A stretch of 64,000 nucleotides of DNA from contig NZ_CP019893.1 in NCBI RefSeq assembly GCF_002156705.1, positions 992,001-1,056,000 of the forward strand. The letters are read 5' to 3'. This DNA comes from Natrarchaeobaculum aegyptiacum (lineage in GTDB: Archaea; Halobacteriota; Halobacteria; Halobacteriales; Natrialbaceae). The notes below the pieces were generated by a model that made no database searches, was not told the DNA's origin, and saw nothing but the letters and a program-made list of their open reading frames with translations. This document shows, one piece after another, positions 27,360-36,578 of the stretch. The position numbers were made by a program, and so were the translations under genes. Every line of letters starts with the position of its first letter. The stretch's first letter is position 1.

Positions 27360-27731
27360 TCAGGGGTTCAACAGCCCGCCGAGTGCACCGGCGATGGCGC
27401 TCTCGAGTGCAAAGAGCATCGCGAGGAGGACGCTCGCGCCGAAGATTCCGATGCCGGCGACGCCCGTGGCCATGCCACCGGCGGGACCAGCCGCCCAGCC
27501 CGCGAGTGCGACGAAGAGGCCGATCAGAAGGCCAACGAGGATACCACCGAGTGCACCGGCGAGTAACCCGTGCCAGAAGCCTCGAGCGAGACCGCCACCG
27601 GCGAGGTAGCCCGCGACGAAGCCACCGATCAGTCCGGCCGCGAGCTGTCCGACGCCGGGGAGGGTTAGCCCGATCAGGCCGAGAACGGTCGCGGTGAGAA
27701 AGCCAGCGACGACGGCACGCCAGTCTGTCAT
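27360..27731 (-). CDS. DUF5518-type small membrane protein
   Basis: 123 residues, almost wholly hydrophobic, with four membrane segments rich in Gly and Ala: AVVAGFLTATVLGLIGLTLPGVG, LAAGLIGGFVAGYLAGGG, GLLAGALGGILVGLLIGLFVALAGW and GIGIFGASVLLAMLFALES. This composition and length fit the haloarchaeal DUF5518 family of unknown function. Starts at the ATG at 27731 (MTDWRAV); the longer frame adds a non-membrane stretch with no support. It lies on the same strand and just downstream (86 bp) of the ABC permease. Confidence 0.75.
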   Translation of the reverse strand: MTDWRAVVAGFLTATVLGLIGLTLPGVGQLAAGLIGGFVAGYLAGGGLARGFWHGLLAGALGGILVGLLIGLFVALAGWAAGPAGGMATGVAGIGIFGASVLLAMLFALESAIAGALGGLLNP

Positions 27732-27816
27732 ACCCAAATCGGGGACTCGAGCGCCGATAAGCCCACCGTTCGCGTTCGAACACGGATTCGGAGCTGACGA
27801 GAATGGGACAGCCGGA

Positions 27817-29436
27817 TCAGCTGAGGTCACCCTCTTCCTGAAACAGCATGACCAGCATCGAGAACCCGGAGATGAGGATCAACAGAAGTGCGGGGATGGC
27901 CGCGTACCGGTAGGCCAGCGCGTTCTGGGCGTCCCAGATGATCGAAACGAGGGTGTCCATCCCGATGGGCTGGAGCATGAGCGTCGCTGGCAGTTCCTTC
28001 ATCGTCGTCAAGAACACGAGGACCGCGCCAGCGACCAGCCCCGGCATGATGGCCGGCAAGGTAACGCGACGGAACGTCTCGATCCGCCCCGCGTTGAGCG
28101 TGCGCGCAGCTTCGATGGTTTTGTCGTCGACCTGGAGGACCGACGAGCGGACGGTGCCGACGGCCTGCGGAAGGAAGCGGACGACGTAGGCGAACACGAG
28201 CAGCCACACACCCTGCCGATAGAACGACGGAAGTGTTCGAGTCCCCAGGAATACCAGGGCGAGGCCTATGACCACGCCGGGGACCGCGAAGCCAACGTAG
28301 GTCGCGCGCTCGAGGATCCGCGAGACCAGCGAGTTCGTCCGTCCGGAGTAGTAGGCGACCGGGAGCGCGAACGCGCAGGCAACCAGTGCGGCCAGTACGG
28401 CGAGGTACATCGAGTTGAACGCGAACTCCCACTGGAACTCGAGGGATGGAATCGGATCGCCTTCGCTCCGGAACAGCCAGCTCGTGAAGATCGTAACGGG
28501 CACGACGAGTGTGACCACCCCGAGTGCCGAAACGAACCCCATTGCCGGCCACTTCCAGATTCCGAGTCGGATCGTGCTCCCCACCCGCGTGCCACCGCTC
28601 GCGTCTTCGTCACGCCCGATGCCAGCCTCGATGACGAGAACGACGGCGACGATTGCGACCAGTTGCAACGCGAGTAAGGCGGCGTACTCGACGTTGAAAT
28701 TGCCGAACTCCCAGTAGATCATGCTCGTGAAGACGCTGGCCTGCATGAACGCGGGTGTTCCGAAGTCGGAAATCGCGTAGAGGCCGGCGAGCAACGCGCC
28801 GGCTGCGATCCCTGGCCTGATCTGGGGGAGCGTGACCCGGCGGAAGGCTTCGAACGGACCGGCGTTGAGCGTCCGTGCGGCGTCGGGGAGCGAACTGTCC
28901 ATCGACAAAAGCGCCGCCCGGGTCGTCAGGAACACGTACGGGTAAGTGTACAACGTGATAATGAACGTCGCGCCGGACAGGCCGTCTATCCGTGGGATCG
29001 ATACTCCGAATAGCGAGTCGATTTCACCGCCCGAGCCGAACATGCCGGTGAACGCGATCGCGCCGATGTAGCTCGGAATCACGAGCGGGAGTGCGGCCAC
29101 GACAGTCCAGAACCGTGGATACGGAAGGTCGGTCCGGGTCGTCAACACGGCGAGTGGCACGCCGAGTACGATCGAAAACACCGTCACGAACAGCATCAAG
29201 CCAATGCTGTTGGCCGTGATGCGTGCAGTCTGGGAGGAAACGATGAGGTCGTACGCGCGTAGCAGTTCGACCGTCGACGCCTGCCAGACCAGCCAGAACA
29301 TCGGCAACACGACGAGGAAGGCGACGAGCGCGCTCGCGGCTGCCAGGGCGACCATCCAGAGATCAGCACGCTCGAGTCGATCCGTGACCGTCTGGACGTG
29401 CTGTGAGGTCTGGACGGCGTCTGTGATGGATTTCAT
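27817..29436 (-). CDS. Iron(III)-type ABC transporter, fused double permease (FbpB/AfuB/ThiP family)
   Basis: 539-residue permease that is a tandem duplication of the six-helix BPD domain, so a single polypeptide supplies the whole channel. Two ATPase-docking EAA loops are visible: SLPDAARTLNAGPFEAFRRVTLPQIRPG (about residue 190) and KTIEAARTLNAGRIETFRRVTLPAIMPG (about 455). This architecture is typical of Fe(III) (FbpB) and thiamine (ThiP) importers. With the FbpA-like binding protein upstream and an iron-box-like operator, iron is the likely cargo. No ATPase gene follows; the next gene is DUF5518. Start ATG 29436. Confidence 0.9.
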   Translation of the reverse strand: MKSITDAVQTSQHVQTVTDRLERADLWMVALAAASALVAFLVVLPMFWLVWQASTVELLRAYDLIVSSQTARITANSIGLMLFVTVFSIVLGVPLAVLTTRTDLPYPRFWTVVAALPLVIPSYIGAIAFTGMFGSGGEIDSLFGVSIPRIDGLSGATFIITLYTYPYVFLTTRAALLSMDSSLPDAARTLNAGPFEAFRRVTLPQIRPGIAAGALLAGLYAISDFGTPAFMQASVFTSMIYWEFGNFNVEYAALLALQLVAIVAVVLVIEAGIGRDEDASGGTRVGSTIRLGIWKWPAMGFVSALGVVTLVVPVTIFTSWLFRSEGDPIPSLEFQWEFAFNSMYLAVLAALVACAFALPVAYYSGRTNSLVSRILERATYVGFAVPGVVIGLALVFLGTRTLPSFYRQGVWLLVFAYVVRFLPQAVGTVRSSVLQVDDKTIEAARTLNAGRIETFRRVTLPAIMPGLVAGAVLVFLTTMKELPATLMLQPIGMDTLVSIIWDAQNALAYRYAAIPALLLILISGFSMLVMLFQEEGDLS

Positions 29437-29736
29437 AGTCTGTGTGGCCGAGCGAATCGGTTCTCCTACGAGTCGGTCGGCGCTCGATTCTCTTGAATTG
29501 CCTGATTAGGTTCTCGGTCCGGGAGCGGGCTAGCGGCAGGAATCGGTTACAAAGCGGCTACCGCGGTCGAACGGTCTCGGGTGATCGGAACACGGGGTTC
29601 GAGCGACGACGTCTGGAGAGTCCAACTGACACGTCTGTGAGTGCTGAATGGTGGGAATGCGGGTATGGACAGTCCGGGCGGAGCGGACGACTGTCGATGA
29701 TCAGGACCGATATTGCGGCCCGTCCGTCGATCGAGG
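29437..29736. other. 300-bp spacer between ABC permease and binding protein
   Basis: No gene or clear regulatory site seen. The gap is long for an operon, so the permease may have its own promoter. Confidence 0.4.
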
Positions 29737-30957
29737 TTACAGCGGCATCATTCCTTCGTCTTCCAGGAGTTCGTTAGCTTCCTGCAGCTCCATGTCGAAC
29801 GCGCTGATGTCGTAGGTCGGCGAGTCGAGGTCGGCCGGGCCGGGCAGCGGGCCAACGTAGTCGACGCCTTCGACGACGGGGAACTCCCCGTTGTCGTCCA
29901 TCATGAACTCCTGTCCCTCGACGGCGACGAGGTGACGGACGAACTCGGCGACGAGTTCCGGATCGTCGACGGTGTTCGTGACGGCGACGCCAGCGACGCT
30001 GAAGAGGGCACCTGCGTCGCCTTCTGTGAACGCCACGCGAATCGGCGAGTTGGGATCTTCGTTGACGAGTCGGGCGGCGTAGTAGCTGTTGCCGAGTGCA
30101 ATGATCGGGTCGTCGTCACCGCCCCGTTCGACGGCTGCAGCCTGGTCGCTGCCGCCGGAGAACAGCTGCGGGTCCTGATCCATGAAGTCCCTGACCCACT
30201 GTCGCGTCGCGTTTTCGCCCTCGAGGTCGACCATCGCCTGAATGAACCCGCGGAACGTCCCGGAGTTCGGCCGAGTCGAGATGATGCCCTCGAACCGGTC
30301 GTCGGTCGCGTACTCGAAGATGTCCGTCGGAAGGTCGTCCCAGCTATCGAGACCCGGGACCTCGTCCAACCGATCTTCGTTGTACTGAATCGAACGCACG
30401 CGGCCGCTGACCCCGGTCCAGTAGCCGCTGGGTTCGCGGTAGCTCTCGGGAACCGTCTCGACGACGTCGCTCGGAAGCTGCTGGACGAGCCCCATGTCGT
30501 GAACTGCGCCGAGTGCGCCCGGGTCCTGGGAGTAGAACACGTCCGCCGGCGTCGCGTCTCCCTCCTGTTCTAACTGGTTGACCTGGACGTCGTTGTCGTC
30601 GTAGTCGCGGTTGATCGTCAGTCCGTCGTACTCGTTCTCGAGTTCTTCGAACACGAGATCTATCTGGTCGGGAGTTCGACCGGAGTAAATCGTGATTTCA
30701 CCCTCGAGGTCGCCGAGGTCGTCCCAGGTGACACCGCTCGGGTCCACGGGTGCACCGAGTGGGTCGGCATCTGCGACGGCACCCCCACCGGAGCCGCCAC
30801 CATTTCCGCCTCCACCGCTTCCCGCGTCGCCGTTTTCGTCTCCGTTCCCCAGGCAACCCGCCAGACCGCTCACCAAAGCGGCTGAGAGTCCCGTCGTGGC
30901 AAGGAATCGGCGGCGTCCAGTCAAAGATCGTGCGTCTGATGCGTCCGTGTTCGTCAT
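29737..30957 (-). CDS. Iron(III)-type ABC transporter substrate-binding lipoprotein
   Basis: 406 residues. The Tat motif GRRRFLATTG and lipobox LAGC (about residue 35) precede an acidic Gly-rich spacer. The mature domain is the FbpA/AfuA type: DLEGEITIYSGRTPDQIDLVFEELENEYDGLTI, GDATPADVFYSQDPGALGAVHDMG, PESYREPSGYWTGVSGRVRSIQYNEDRL and YYAARLVNEDPNSPIRVAFTEGDAGALFSVAGVAV. This group binds Fe(III), often with Tyr ligands. Start ATG 30957, only a few bases after the operator-like palindrome. Its ABC permease is the next gene; the ATPase must be elsewhere. Confidence 0.9.
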   Translation of the reverse strand: MTNTDASDARSLTGRRRFLATTGLSAALVSGLAGCLGNGDENGDAGSGGGGNGGGSGGGAVADADPLGAPVDPSGVTWDDLGDLEGEITIYSGRTPDQIDLVFEELENEYDGLTINRDYDDNDVQVNQLEQEGDATPADVFYSQDPGALGAVHDMGLVQQLPSDVVETVPESYREPSGYWTGVSGRVRSIQYNEDRLDEVPGLDSWDDLPTDIFEYATDDRFEGIISTRPNSGTFRGFIQAMVDLEGENATRQWVRDFMDQDPQLFSGGSDQAAAVERGGDDDPIIALGNSYYAARLVNEDPNSPIRVAFTEGDAGALFSVAGVAVTNTVDDPELVAEFVRHLVAVEGQEFMMDDNGEFPVVEGVDYVGPLPGPADLDSPTYDISAFDMELQEANELLEDEGMMPL

Positions 30958-30965
30958 ACACCTAG

Positions 30966-30983
30966 TTTTAGGTCGACCTAAAA
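30966..30983. promoter_or_regulatory. Iron-box-like operator (site 1) at the iron-importer promoter
   Basis: TTTTAGGTCGACCTAAAA is a perfect 18-bp palindrome 9 bp before the binding-protein ATG, immediately downstream of the TATA box (30984-30993). The TTAGG-N4-CCTAA core resembles DtxR/IdeR-type metalloregulator boxes; a repressor here would block transcription initiation. Confidence 0.7.
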
Positions 30984-30993
30984 CACTTATAGC
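30984..30993 (-). promoter_or_regulatory. TATA box of the iron-importer binding-protein gene
   Basis: Minus-strand GCTATAAGTG, about 27-36 bp before the ATG at 30957, leaving the operator exactly between the TATA box and the expected transcription start. Confidence 0.55.
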
Positions 30994-31085
30994 TATCGAT
31001 TCTATTTGGGAAAACGGAGAGAAACTGCCACGGGAGCGGACGTGGGATGCGGCCTCGAGACACCCGTGTGTCGCCCCCTGACTGA

Positions 31086-31101
31086 TTTAGGAGGTCCTAA
31101 A
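31086..31101. promoter_or_regulatory. Iron-box-like site 2
   Basis: TTTAGGAGGTCCTAAA has 6-bp inverted arms of the TTAGG-N4-CCTAA pattern with a non-symmetric centre. It lies 120 bp from site 1, between the importer and the Nog1-type gene. Confidence 0.5.
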
Positions 31102-31121
31102 ACACAAGTATGTGCCGATTT

Positions 31122-31135
31122 TTAGGACTACCTAA
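31122..31135. promoter_or_regulatory. Iron-box-like site 3
   Basis: TTAGGACTACCTAA matches the same TTAGG-N4-CCTAA pattern, 21 bp beyond site 2 and 90 bp before the ATG at 31225. It may serve either neighbour. Confidence 0.5.
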
Positions 31136-31224
31136 GAGACCGGGAGGGACACGCCCCAGCACACCTCGTGAACTGCCCGATCGTAACGAACGACCTTTTA
31201 CGCCAGCGCGCCGTATCGCCGAAT

Positions 31225-32271
31225 ATGATTTTCGAAGACCTTCCGACGACGCCCACGTCGGAAGAGCTGATCGACAAGGCGTTCTCGCGGGCGGCGCGGG
31301 CCGGACGGGCCAAAGGCGGCCTCGAGGCACAGCAGTCGATGCTCCAGACGGCCTCGAGTATTATCTCTGACAACCTCGAGAACGTCGTGACGGCGTGGCC
31401 GGACTTCGCCTACGAAGACGAGGTCCACCCGTTCTACTACGAACTCGCGGATGCGATCTTGACCTCGTCGTCGGTATCGGCACCGCAGTCGTCGGGCATC
31501 GACGGCGAGACCGCCGGCGTCGACGCGCTCCGCCAGAGCCTCTCGGAGGTGATGTGGGCGAGTCGCAAGGCTCGCGAGATCCACGACGAGTACCAGCCTC
31601 GTCTCCGGAAGACCGACGTCGACACCGCGCGCAAGCACCGCAAGCAGGCGTTCGCCCGCCTCGCCGACGTCGTCGAACAGGTAGACGACGAACTGCTGTT
31701 CATCAACGAGGCACGCAACGCGCTGCGTGACCTGCCCGAGATCGATCCCGAGGAACCGACCATCGTCGTCGCAGGCTACCCCAACGTCGGCAAATCGTCG
31801 TTCGTCAACGACGTTACGAACGCCCGCGGCGAAACCGCCTCGTACCCCTTTACGACGAAAGGGATCGGTCTCGGCCACCTCGAGCGCGACCACATCCGCT
31901 ACCAGCTCGTCGACACCCCCGGCCTGCTCGACCGCCCACCGGAAGAGCGAAACGAGATCGAGACCCAGGCCGTCTCGGCCATCGAACACCTCGGCGACTG
32001 CATGCTCGTCCTGCTCGATCCCACCGGCGAGTGTGGCTACCCCCTCGAGTCACAGCTCGAGTTGCGCGACGCCGTCGCCGACCAGTTCGGCGATCTCCCC
32101 GTGCTCACCGTCGCCAACAAGGTCGACCGACGCGACGTCTGGACCGACGACGACCACGACCTCGACGCCGACTACGAGATGAGCGTCGAGACCGGTGAGA
32201 ACGTCGAAACCGTACTCGAGGCGGCGATCGAGGCGATCGATTACGAGCCGACACTGCCGTTCGAATCGTGA
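31225..32271 (+). CDS. NOG1-type GTP-binding protein
   Basis: 348-residue translation-factor-class GTPase. The N-terminal helical region (1-160) has the Nog1 signature SRKAREIHDEYQPRLRKT. The G domain follows with G1 GYPNVGKSS (about 188), G2 in YPFTTKG, G3 DTPGLLD and G4 NKVD. In eukaryotes Nog1 works in 60S ribosome biogenesis; archaeal members are presumed to act on the large subunit. The C-terminal extension of the eukaryotic protein is absent, as normal in archaea. The ATG at 31225 is 25-32 bp after a CCTTTTACG element, so it is probably leaderless. Confidence 0.9.
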   Translation: MIFEDLPTTPTSEELIDKAFSRAARAGRAKGGLEAQQSMLQTASSIISDNLENVVTAWPDFAYEDEVHPFYYELADAILTSSSVSAPQSSGIDGETAGVDALRQSLSEVMWASRKAREIHDEYQPRLRKTDVDTARKHRKQAFARLADVVEQVDDELLFINEARNALRDLPEIDPEEPTIVVAGYPNVGKSSFVNDVTNARGETASYPFTTKGIGLGHLERDHIRYQLVDTPGLLDRPPEERNEIETQAVSAIEHLGDCMLVLLDPTGECGYPLESQLELRDAVADQFGDLPVLTVANKVDRRDVWTDDDHDLDADYEMSVETGENVETVLEAAIEAIDYEPTLPFES

Positions 32272-32314
32272 TTCCCGGGGCGGCGAGTGTGACCACGTCC
32301 CGGAAGCAACACCG

Positions 32315-32635
32315 ATGAAACGACTGGGCCTCTTCGACATGCTCCAGCTCGCCGCCGGCTTCTCGATGGCCGGCCCGATGTTCTTCATCGGGATCGAGTT
32401 CCTCCGGACGGGCCGACCGTCCGGCGTCGGCTTCCTCGTCGTCGGCGCGTTCGCGCTGTACTTCCCGACCTATCTCGTCAATCGGATCGGTGGGCCGAAA
32501 ACGTGGATTCGTCGGCGACTCGGACGGCCGGACTCCAACTCCGACACCGCCGATACGTCGTCGACCGACACTGCCGACCCGACCTCACCGACTGACGGCG
32601 ACGAGACGAGTCTCCTCGATCGGCTGCGTCGGTAA
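32315..32635 (+). CDS. Small haloarchaeal membrane protein
   Basis: 106 residues with two membrane helices (LLQLAAGFSMAGPMFFIGIEFLRT and VGFLVVGAFALYFPTYLVNRIG), then a basic patch (WIRRRLGR) and a Ser/Thr/Asp-rich tail ending LLDRLRR. No family motif is visible to me; similar two-helix proteins are common in haloarchaea. Start ATG 32315, 43 bp after the Nog1-type gene, which suggests co-transcription. Confidence 0.7.
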   Translation: MKRLGLFDMLQLAAGFSMAGPMFFIGIEFLRTGRPSGVGFLVVGAFALYFPTYLVNRIGGPKTWIRRRLGRPDSNSDTADTSSTDTADPTSPTDGDETSLLDRLRR

Positions 32636-32720
32636 TTGCGTAGCCGGTCGGCGTCTACGGAGATGGCTCCCCAGCTGAGACGGTGGTTCCAGAATGGGTC
32701 GAGAGAATTGCAGGGCACAC

Positions 32721-34040
32721 TCACATCTCGACCTGTCCGACGTACCTGATCTCGACCGTGACGTCCTCGTTCGTCTGGGCCGTGATCCGCTCGTTCAGTC
32801 GTGACTCGAGTTCGCCAGATCGTTCGTCTGGCGGCCCCCCGAGGGTCACGATCACGCGTTCGGGAACCAAGAACGGATAACCCCCACCGGTTTCGACCTC
32901 GAACTCCAGCAGCGTGTACTGGGCGAAGGCCTCGTCCTCGAGGACGGCTTCGGTCTCTGCAGTCGCGTCGTTTTCGAACGTCGAGACGGCGTAGGAAGCG
33001 TAGGTGATGCCGCCGAGAAAGGCTGCGAAGATCATGACGATCAGCCCGAGCGCGATGACCCGTTTTCGAACCCGCTGTTCGGTCGACCGCAACGAGAGCA
33101 GGTTCTCCGGCCGGTACCCGGCGTACCACAGCGTCACGAGACCAGCGAGGTTCACCGAGAGCACGTTCACGAACACGAGCGCCGTCGACCCGGTCGCCGC
33201 CGCCGGTTCACCCCACGCGATCGCGATTCCCGCGGCCGCCGCTGGCGGGATGAGTGCAGCAGCGATCATCACACCAACCAGCGCCGTCGATAGCTTGGTC
33301 GCGATGCTGATGATCCCCGCCACACCAGCCCCCAGTGCGACCGCCAGCGAGAGCAGGTCGGGCGTGAGCCGTTCGGCAATTTCGTCGACGTCGCCGATCT
33401 CGAGTCCGGGCGGAACGATGTTGGTCACGCGGACCATCCATGCGAAGATCGCCGCGGCGACGATCGCCACCACGACGCCGAGCAACTGGTAGACGACGCT
33501 CTGGCGGAACAGGTCCTCGTTGTCGATTACCGAGCCAACGCTGGCACCGAGTGCCGGCCCGATCAGTGGCGCGATCACCATCGACCCGACGACCACCGCG
33601 GGAGAGTCGAGCAAGAGCCCCGCCGTCGCGACGATTGCACTGACGACCGTCATCGTCACGTAGATCCCGAACGACGGCGTCAGATCCTCGGCTTCCGTCT
33701 CGAGTTCCTGTCTCGAGATGCGTTCGGAGCCGACGTCACCAGTCTCGTACTCTTCGCGAAGTTTCTCGAATCGCTGGGAGACGACCGTCTCCGCGTCGAC
33801 GACGACGGTGTAGGCGTCTTCGTCGATTCCCGTCTCCTGCAGTTCGTCGAGGACGGGCTCGACCGCCGGCGTCGGCAACGGAAAGTAGACCACTGCCGTG
33901 TACTCGCGGCGACTGTGCTCGTCAGTCACCACGTAGTCGATCCCACGAGCGTCGAGCGTCTCGAGGACCGCACCTCGCATCCCCGTCGGAACCGTCAGCT
34001 GTACGAGCCGCACACCCTGTGATACCGAGTCGTCCCCCAT
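32721..34040 (-). CDS. DUF389 (TIGR00341-type) membrane protein
   Basis: 439 residues. The N-terminal soluble part (about 1-125, [31 protein letters not shown]) has an ACT-like pattern. The DUF389 transmembrane domain holds [31 protein letters not shown] and [22 protein letters not shown], two related P-rich loops typical of the family, with about six helices. A soluble C-terminal domain follows (about 345-439). Function is unknown; transport has been proposed for the family. The ATG at 34040 is taken as the start; upstream in-frame ATGs overlap the engB promoter. Divergent from engB. Confidence 0.85.
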   Translation of the reverse strand: MGDDSVSQGVRLVQLTVPTGMRGAVLETLDARGIDYVVTDEHSRREYTAVVYFPLPTPAVEPVLDELQETGIDEDAYTVVVDAETVVSQRFEKLREEYETGDVGSERISRQELETEAEDLTPSFGIYVTMTVVSAIVATAGLLLDSPAVVVGSMVIAPLIGPALGASVGSVIDNEDLFRQSVVYQLLGVVVAIVAAAIFAWMVRVTNIVPPGLEIGDVDEIAERLTPDLLSLAVALGAGVAGIISIATKLSTALVGVMIAAALIPPAAAAGIAIAWGEPAAATGSTALVFVNVLSVNLAGLVTLWYAGYRPENLLSLRSTEQRVRKRVIALGLIVMIFAAFLGGITYASYAVSTFENDATAETEAVLEDEAFAQYTLLEFEVETGGGYPFLVPERVIVTLGGPPDERSGELESRLNERITAQTNEDVTVEIRYVGQVEM

Positions 34041-34099
34041 AATGGTGCTGCACATGGTCAGACGACGCCGAACTGGCGCGACACGTCCGACGCGGCACG

Positions 34100-34106
34100 C
34101 ATATAC
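34100..34106 (+). promoter_or_regulatory. TATA box for engB
   Basis: ATATACC is 23-29 bp before the engB ATG at 34129, which predicts a leaderless mRNA. Confidence 0.5.
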
Positions 34107-34128
34107 CTTCTCCGACCAAACTCGGAGT

Positions 34129-34749
34129 ATGTTCGAGACGCGTCCCGACCGCGACGCCGAGGTCGCCCTCGTCGGTCGCTCCAACGTGGGGAAGTCCACA
34201 CTCATGCGCGAGCTCACCGGCCACGACAAGTTCGACACCGGCGGCAAACCCGGCGTCACGCGCGAGCCCAACCACTACGACTGGGCTCCCGAAGACTTCG
34301 TCATCACCGACCTCCCCGGTTTCGGCTTCATGAGCGGCGTCCACGAAGAGTACCGCGAGGAGATCAAGACCAACATCGTCCGCTACCTCGAGGCCTACGC
34401 CGAACACATCCTCGTCGCCATCCTCGTCCTCGACGGCAAGAGCGCCGTCGACATCATCGACCGACATTCGGGACCCGACGAGATTCCCTACGACGTCGAG
34501 ATGTACCACTTCCTCCAGGACCTGGGCATTCCGACCGTCGTCGCGGTCAACAAGATGGACAAGGTCGACGACCGGGACGAGCGACTCGACGACATCTGCG
34601 ACCGCCTCGGACTCTACCCACCGTGGCAACAGTGGCAAGACGTCGTCGCGCCGATCACCGCGAAGAACGGGCAGATCGATCCGCTGAACGAAGCCGTCCG
34701 CACACACCTCCACGAGGAAGGGCGGGACGACCTGTTCAAATTCTTCTAA
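34129..34749 (+). CDS. engB: EngB-type GTP-binding protein
   Basis: 206-residue TrmE-Era-EngA-EngB-Septin GTPase. G1 is [10 protein letters not shown] (about residue 14), G2 in [10 protein letters not shown]3 DLPGFGFM and G4 NKMDKVDD; the G5 region reads APITAKNGQ. EngB/YihA helps assemble the large ribosomal subunit in bacteria; the archaeal role is presumed similar. The start is the ATG at 34129, one TATA-distance after the promoter; the 29 upstream residues of the open frame belong to the divergent spacer. Confidence 0.92.
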   Translation: MFETRPDRDAEVALVGRSNVGKSTLMRELTGHDKFDTGGKPGVTREPNHYDWAPEDFVITDLPGFGFMSGVHEEYREEIKTNIVRYLEAYAEHILVAILVLDGKSAVDIIDRHSGPDEIPYDVEMYHFLQDLGIPTVVAVNKMDKVDDRDERLDDICDRLGLYPPWQQWQDVVAPITAKNGQIDPLNEAVRTHLHEEGRDDLFKFF

Positions 34750-35186
34750 CGACCTTTTGCTCTACGTGTGCGCCGATGGCGCACCCTCGGCCGCGTGGCG
34801 GCTTCGCCGCCACGTTGTCGGTGGTCGGCGGGGCCGACCACCCAGTCGATCAAAAGCCTCCTCCCTCCGTTCGGGACACTCCGCGTCCCTCACATCGGTC
34901 GTCGGCCCGCTCGCGCCAGCGGCGCTCGCGGTTGCTGACAGTGTCTCACCTGCCCTTCCCCGGGTTGCACGACTCTCGTCGTCCTCGAGTCGTGCGCCCG
35001 GCCGCAGGCGGGTAGTGGTGCGGCGTCGGCACAGTCGACCGCTCGAGCAGCGAAGTGGCCACTCGTCGAGGCCTCCGGGGACACACGTGTCGTGGGGAGA
35101 GTCCGGCCACGACGAGCAAACGAGCGCTCAACCGGTGGTTGCCCCGCAAACAGTTAACCCCCGATCCGTTGAACTGCGGGTACGCT
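34750..35186. repeat. 437-bp spacer with a cluster of perfect hairpins
   Basis: No gene supported. Three hairpins with 3-nt loops follow one another: GTGCGCC/GGCGCAC (34768-34784), CGTGGCGGC/GCCGCCACG (34794-34814) and GTGGTCGGC/GCCGACCAC (34821-34841). A fourth is GCACGACTC/GAGTCGTGC (34967-34995). They could act as transcript 3' ends after engB or belong to a dispersed repeat. A TATA-like CAGTTAACC for the next gene lies near 35148-35156. Confidence 0.6.
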
Positions 35187-35942
35187 ATGAGCCACTTCGA
35201 CAGCGACGTCGCACTCGTGACTGGAGCCGGATCGGGTATCGGGCGAGCAACTGCACGGCGATTCGCCGCGGAGGGCGCACGCGTCGTCGTCTCGGACGTC
35301 GACCCCGACGGGGGCCAGGAGACGGTCGACCTGATCGACGACGAGGGCGGCGAAGCCACGTTTATCGAGGCAGACGTCACCGACGAGGACGCCGTCGCCG
35401 ACCTGATCGCGGAGATCGACGACACGTACGGCCGACTCGACGTCGCCCACAACAACGCCGGAATGGCCCCACCGATCGAGGCCATCGAGGACGTCGACCT
35501 CGAGTCCTATCAGGCGGCGATGGACGTCAACCTCACCGGCGTCGTCAACTGCCTGAAACACGAACTCCCGCTCATGGTCGAGACCGACGGCGGCGCGATC
35601 GTCAACACGGGCTCGACCGCCTCTATCGGCGGCGGCAACTCGCCGCTCGCGTACGTCGCCGCGAAACACGGCGTTCTCGGCGTCACCCGCGTCGCCGCCA
35701 CCCAGTACGCAGCCGACGGGATTCGGGTCAACACAGTCTGTCCGACGACCGTCGAGACACCGCTGCTCGAGGGGCTCTCCGAGGAGGAACTCGAGCAGTT
35801 CTCGGCGGGCATCCCGATGGACCGGATCGGTCAGCCAGACGAGGTCGCAGCCGCCGTCGTCTGGCTGTGTTCGCCGGAATCGTCGTTTATCACCGGACAG
35901 CCACTCGTCATCGACGGTGGTCGATTCGCTGCGGTGGAGTGA
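35187..35942 (+). CDS. Short-chain dehydrogenase/reductase (SDR)
   Basis: 251-residue classical SDR, NAD(P)-dependent oxidoreductase. Cofactor motif [10 protein letters not shown] (about residue 12), an Asp after strand 2 ([10 protein letters not shown]) favouring NAD, NNAG, catalytic Ser in [10 protein letters not shown] and YVAAKHG holding the Tyr-x-x-x-Lys pair, then a C-terminal VIDGGR. Substrate unknown. The ATG at 35187 is 30-38 bp after a TTAACC element, so probably leaderless. Confidence 0.88.
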   Translation: MSHFDSDVALVTGAGSGIGRATARRFAAEGARVVVSDVDPDGGQETVDLIDDEGGEATFIEADVTDEDAVADLIAEIDDTYGRLDVAHNNAGMAPPIEAIEDVDLESYQAAMDVNLTGVVNCLKHELPLMVETDGGAIVNTGSTASIGGGNSPLAYVAAKHGVLGVTRVAATQYAADGIRVNTVCPTTVETPLLEGLSEEELEQFSAGIPMDRIGQPDEVAAAVVWLCSPESSFITGQPLVIDGGRFAAVE

Positions 35943-35983
35943 GTCGAGAGAAGACGGCTCTCAACCGATGGGTCCCGACCCGG

Positions 35984-36484
35984 TCACTCCTCCCTGACGG
36001 TGCTCCCGATCACGAGCGCCGCGCCGATGATGACGAGATTCTTGACGATGTACTGGCCCTCGACCGTCAGCGCGTACGGGAACCCGTGGTAGACGACCTC
36101 CGGCAGGAGGATCATCGGCAGGAACGTCCCCGGCAACTGGAGCGCGAGGAGCAAGATCCCCAGCCGGATCAGCGGCCGGTAGAGCAGACAGAGCCCGATC
36201 AGGATCTCCCAGACGCCGAGGACCGGCACGAACACCTCGGCGGGAACGACGTAGACGGTCGCGGCGACGAGTTCGCCCGCCGGCGAGTCGCCGATCACCT
36301 TGAGCGCGCCGAACCAGACGAAGACGATCGCGACCGCGACGCGCAACACCGGGATCCCCCACCGATCCATGGTCACCGCGATCGTCTCGTCGAGGCCCTC
36401 GAGTGCGTTCCGGTACCTGAAGCGCCGGCTCTGGGTGCGCTCTCGATCCTGCTCTCGTCCCTCCGACGAGCGCTCCCGGGACAC
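35984..36484 (-). CDS. DoxX family membrane protein
   Basis: 166 residues. About 38 charged N-terminal residues precede four membrane helices of the DoxX/DUF6790-like bundle: WGIPVLRVAVAIVFVWFGALKVIG, PVLGVWEILIGLCLLYRPL, LGILLLALQLPGTFLPMILLP and VKNLVIIGAALVIGS. The GALKVIGDSPA and FVPVLGVWEI pattern is typical. DoxX-like proteins support redox or thiosulfate chemistry in some species, but the role here is unknown. Start GTG 36484; convergent with the SDR. Confidence 0.8.
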   Translation of the reverse strand: MSRERSSEGREQDRERTQSRRFRYRNALEGLDETIAVTMDRWGIPVLRVAVAIVFVWFGALKVIGDSPAGELVAATVYVVPAEVFVPVLGVWEILIGLCLLYRPLIRLGILLLALQLPGTFLPMILLPEVVYHGFPYALTVEGQYIVKNLVIIGAALVIGSTVREE

Positions 36485-36578
36485 GATACTCGAATCGACT
36501 CACGTCAGCGAGCGCGGAAAAACCCGGTCCCAGATACGTTGGTCCCGTCAGTGCGCGGCTCGTTTCAGGGATGGGCGA

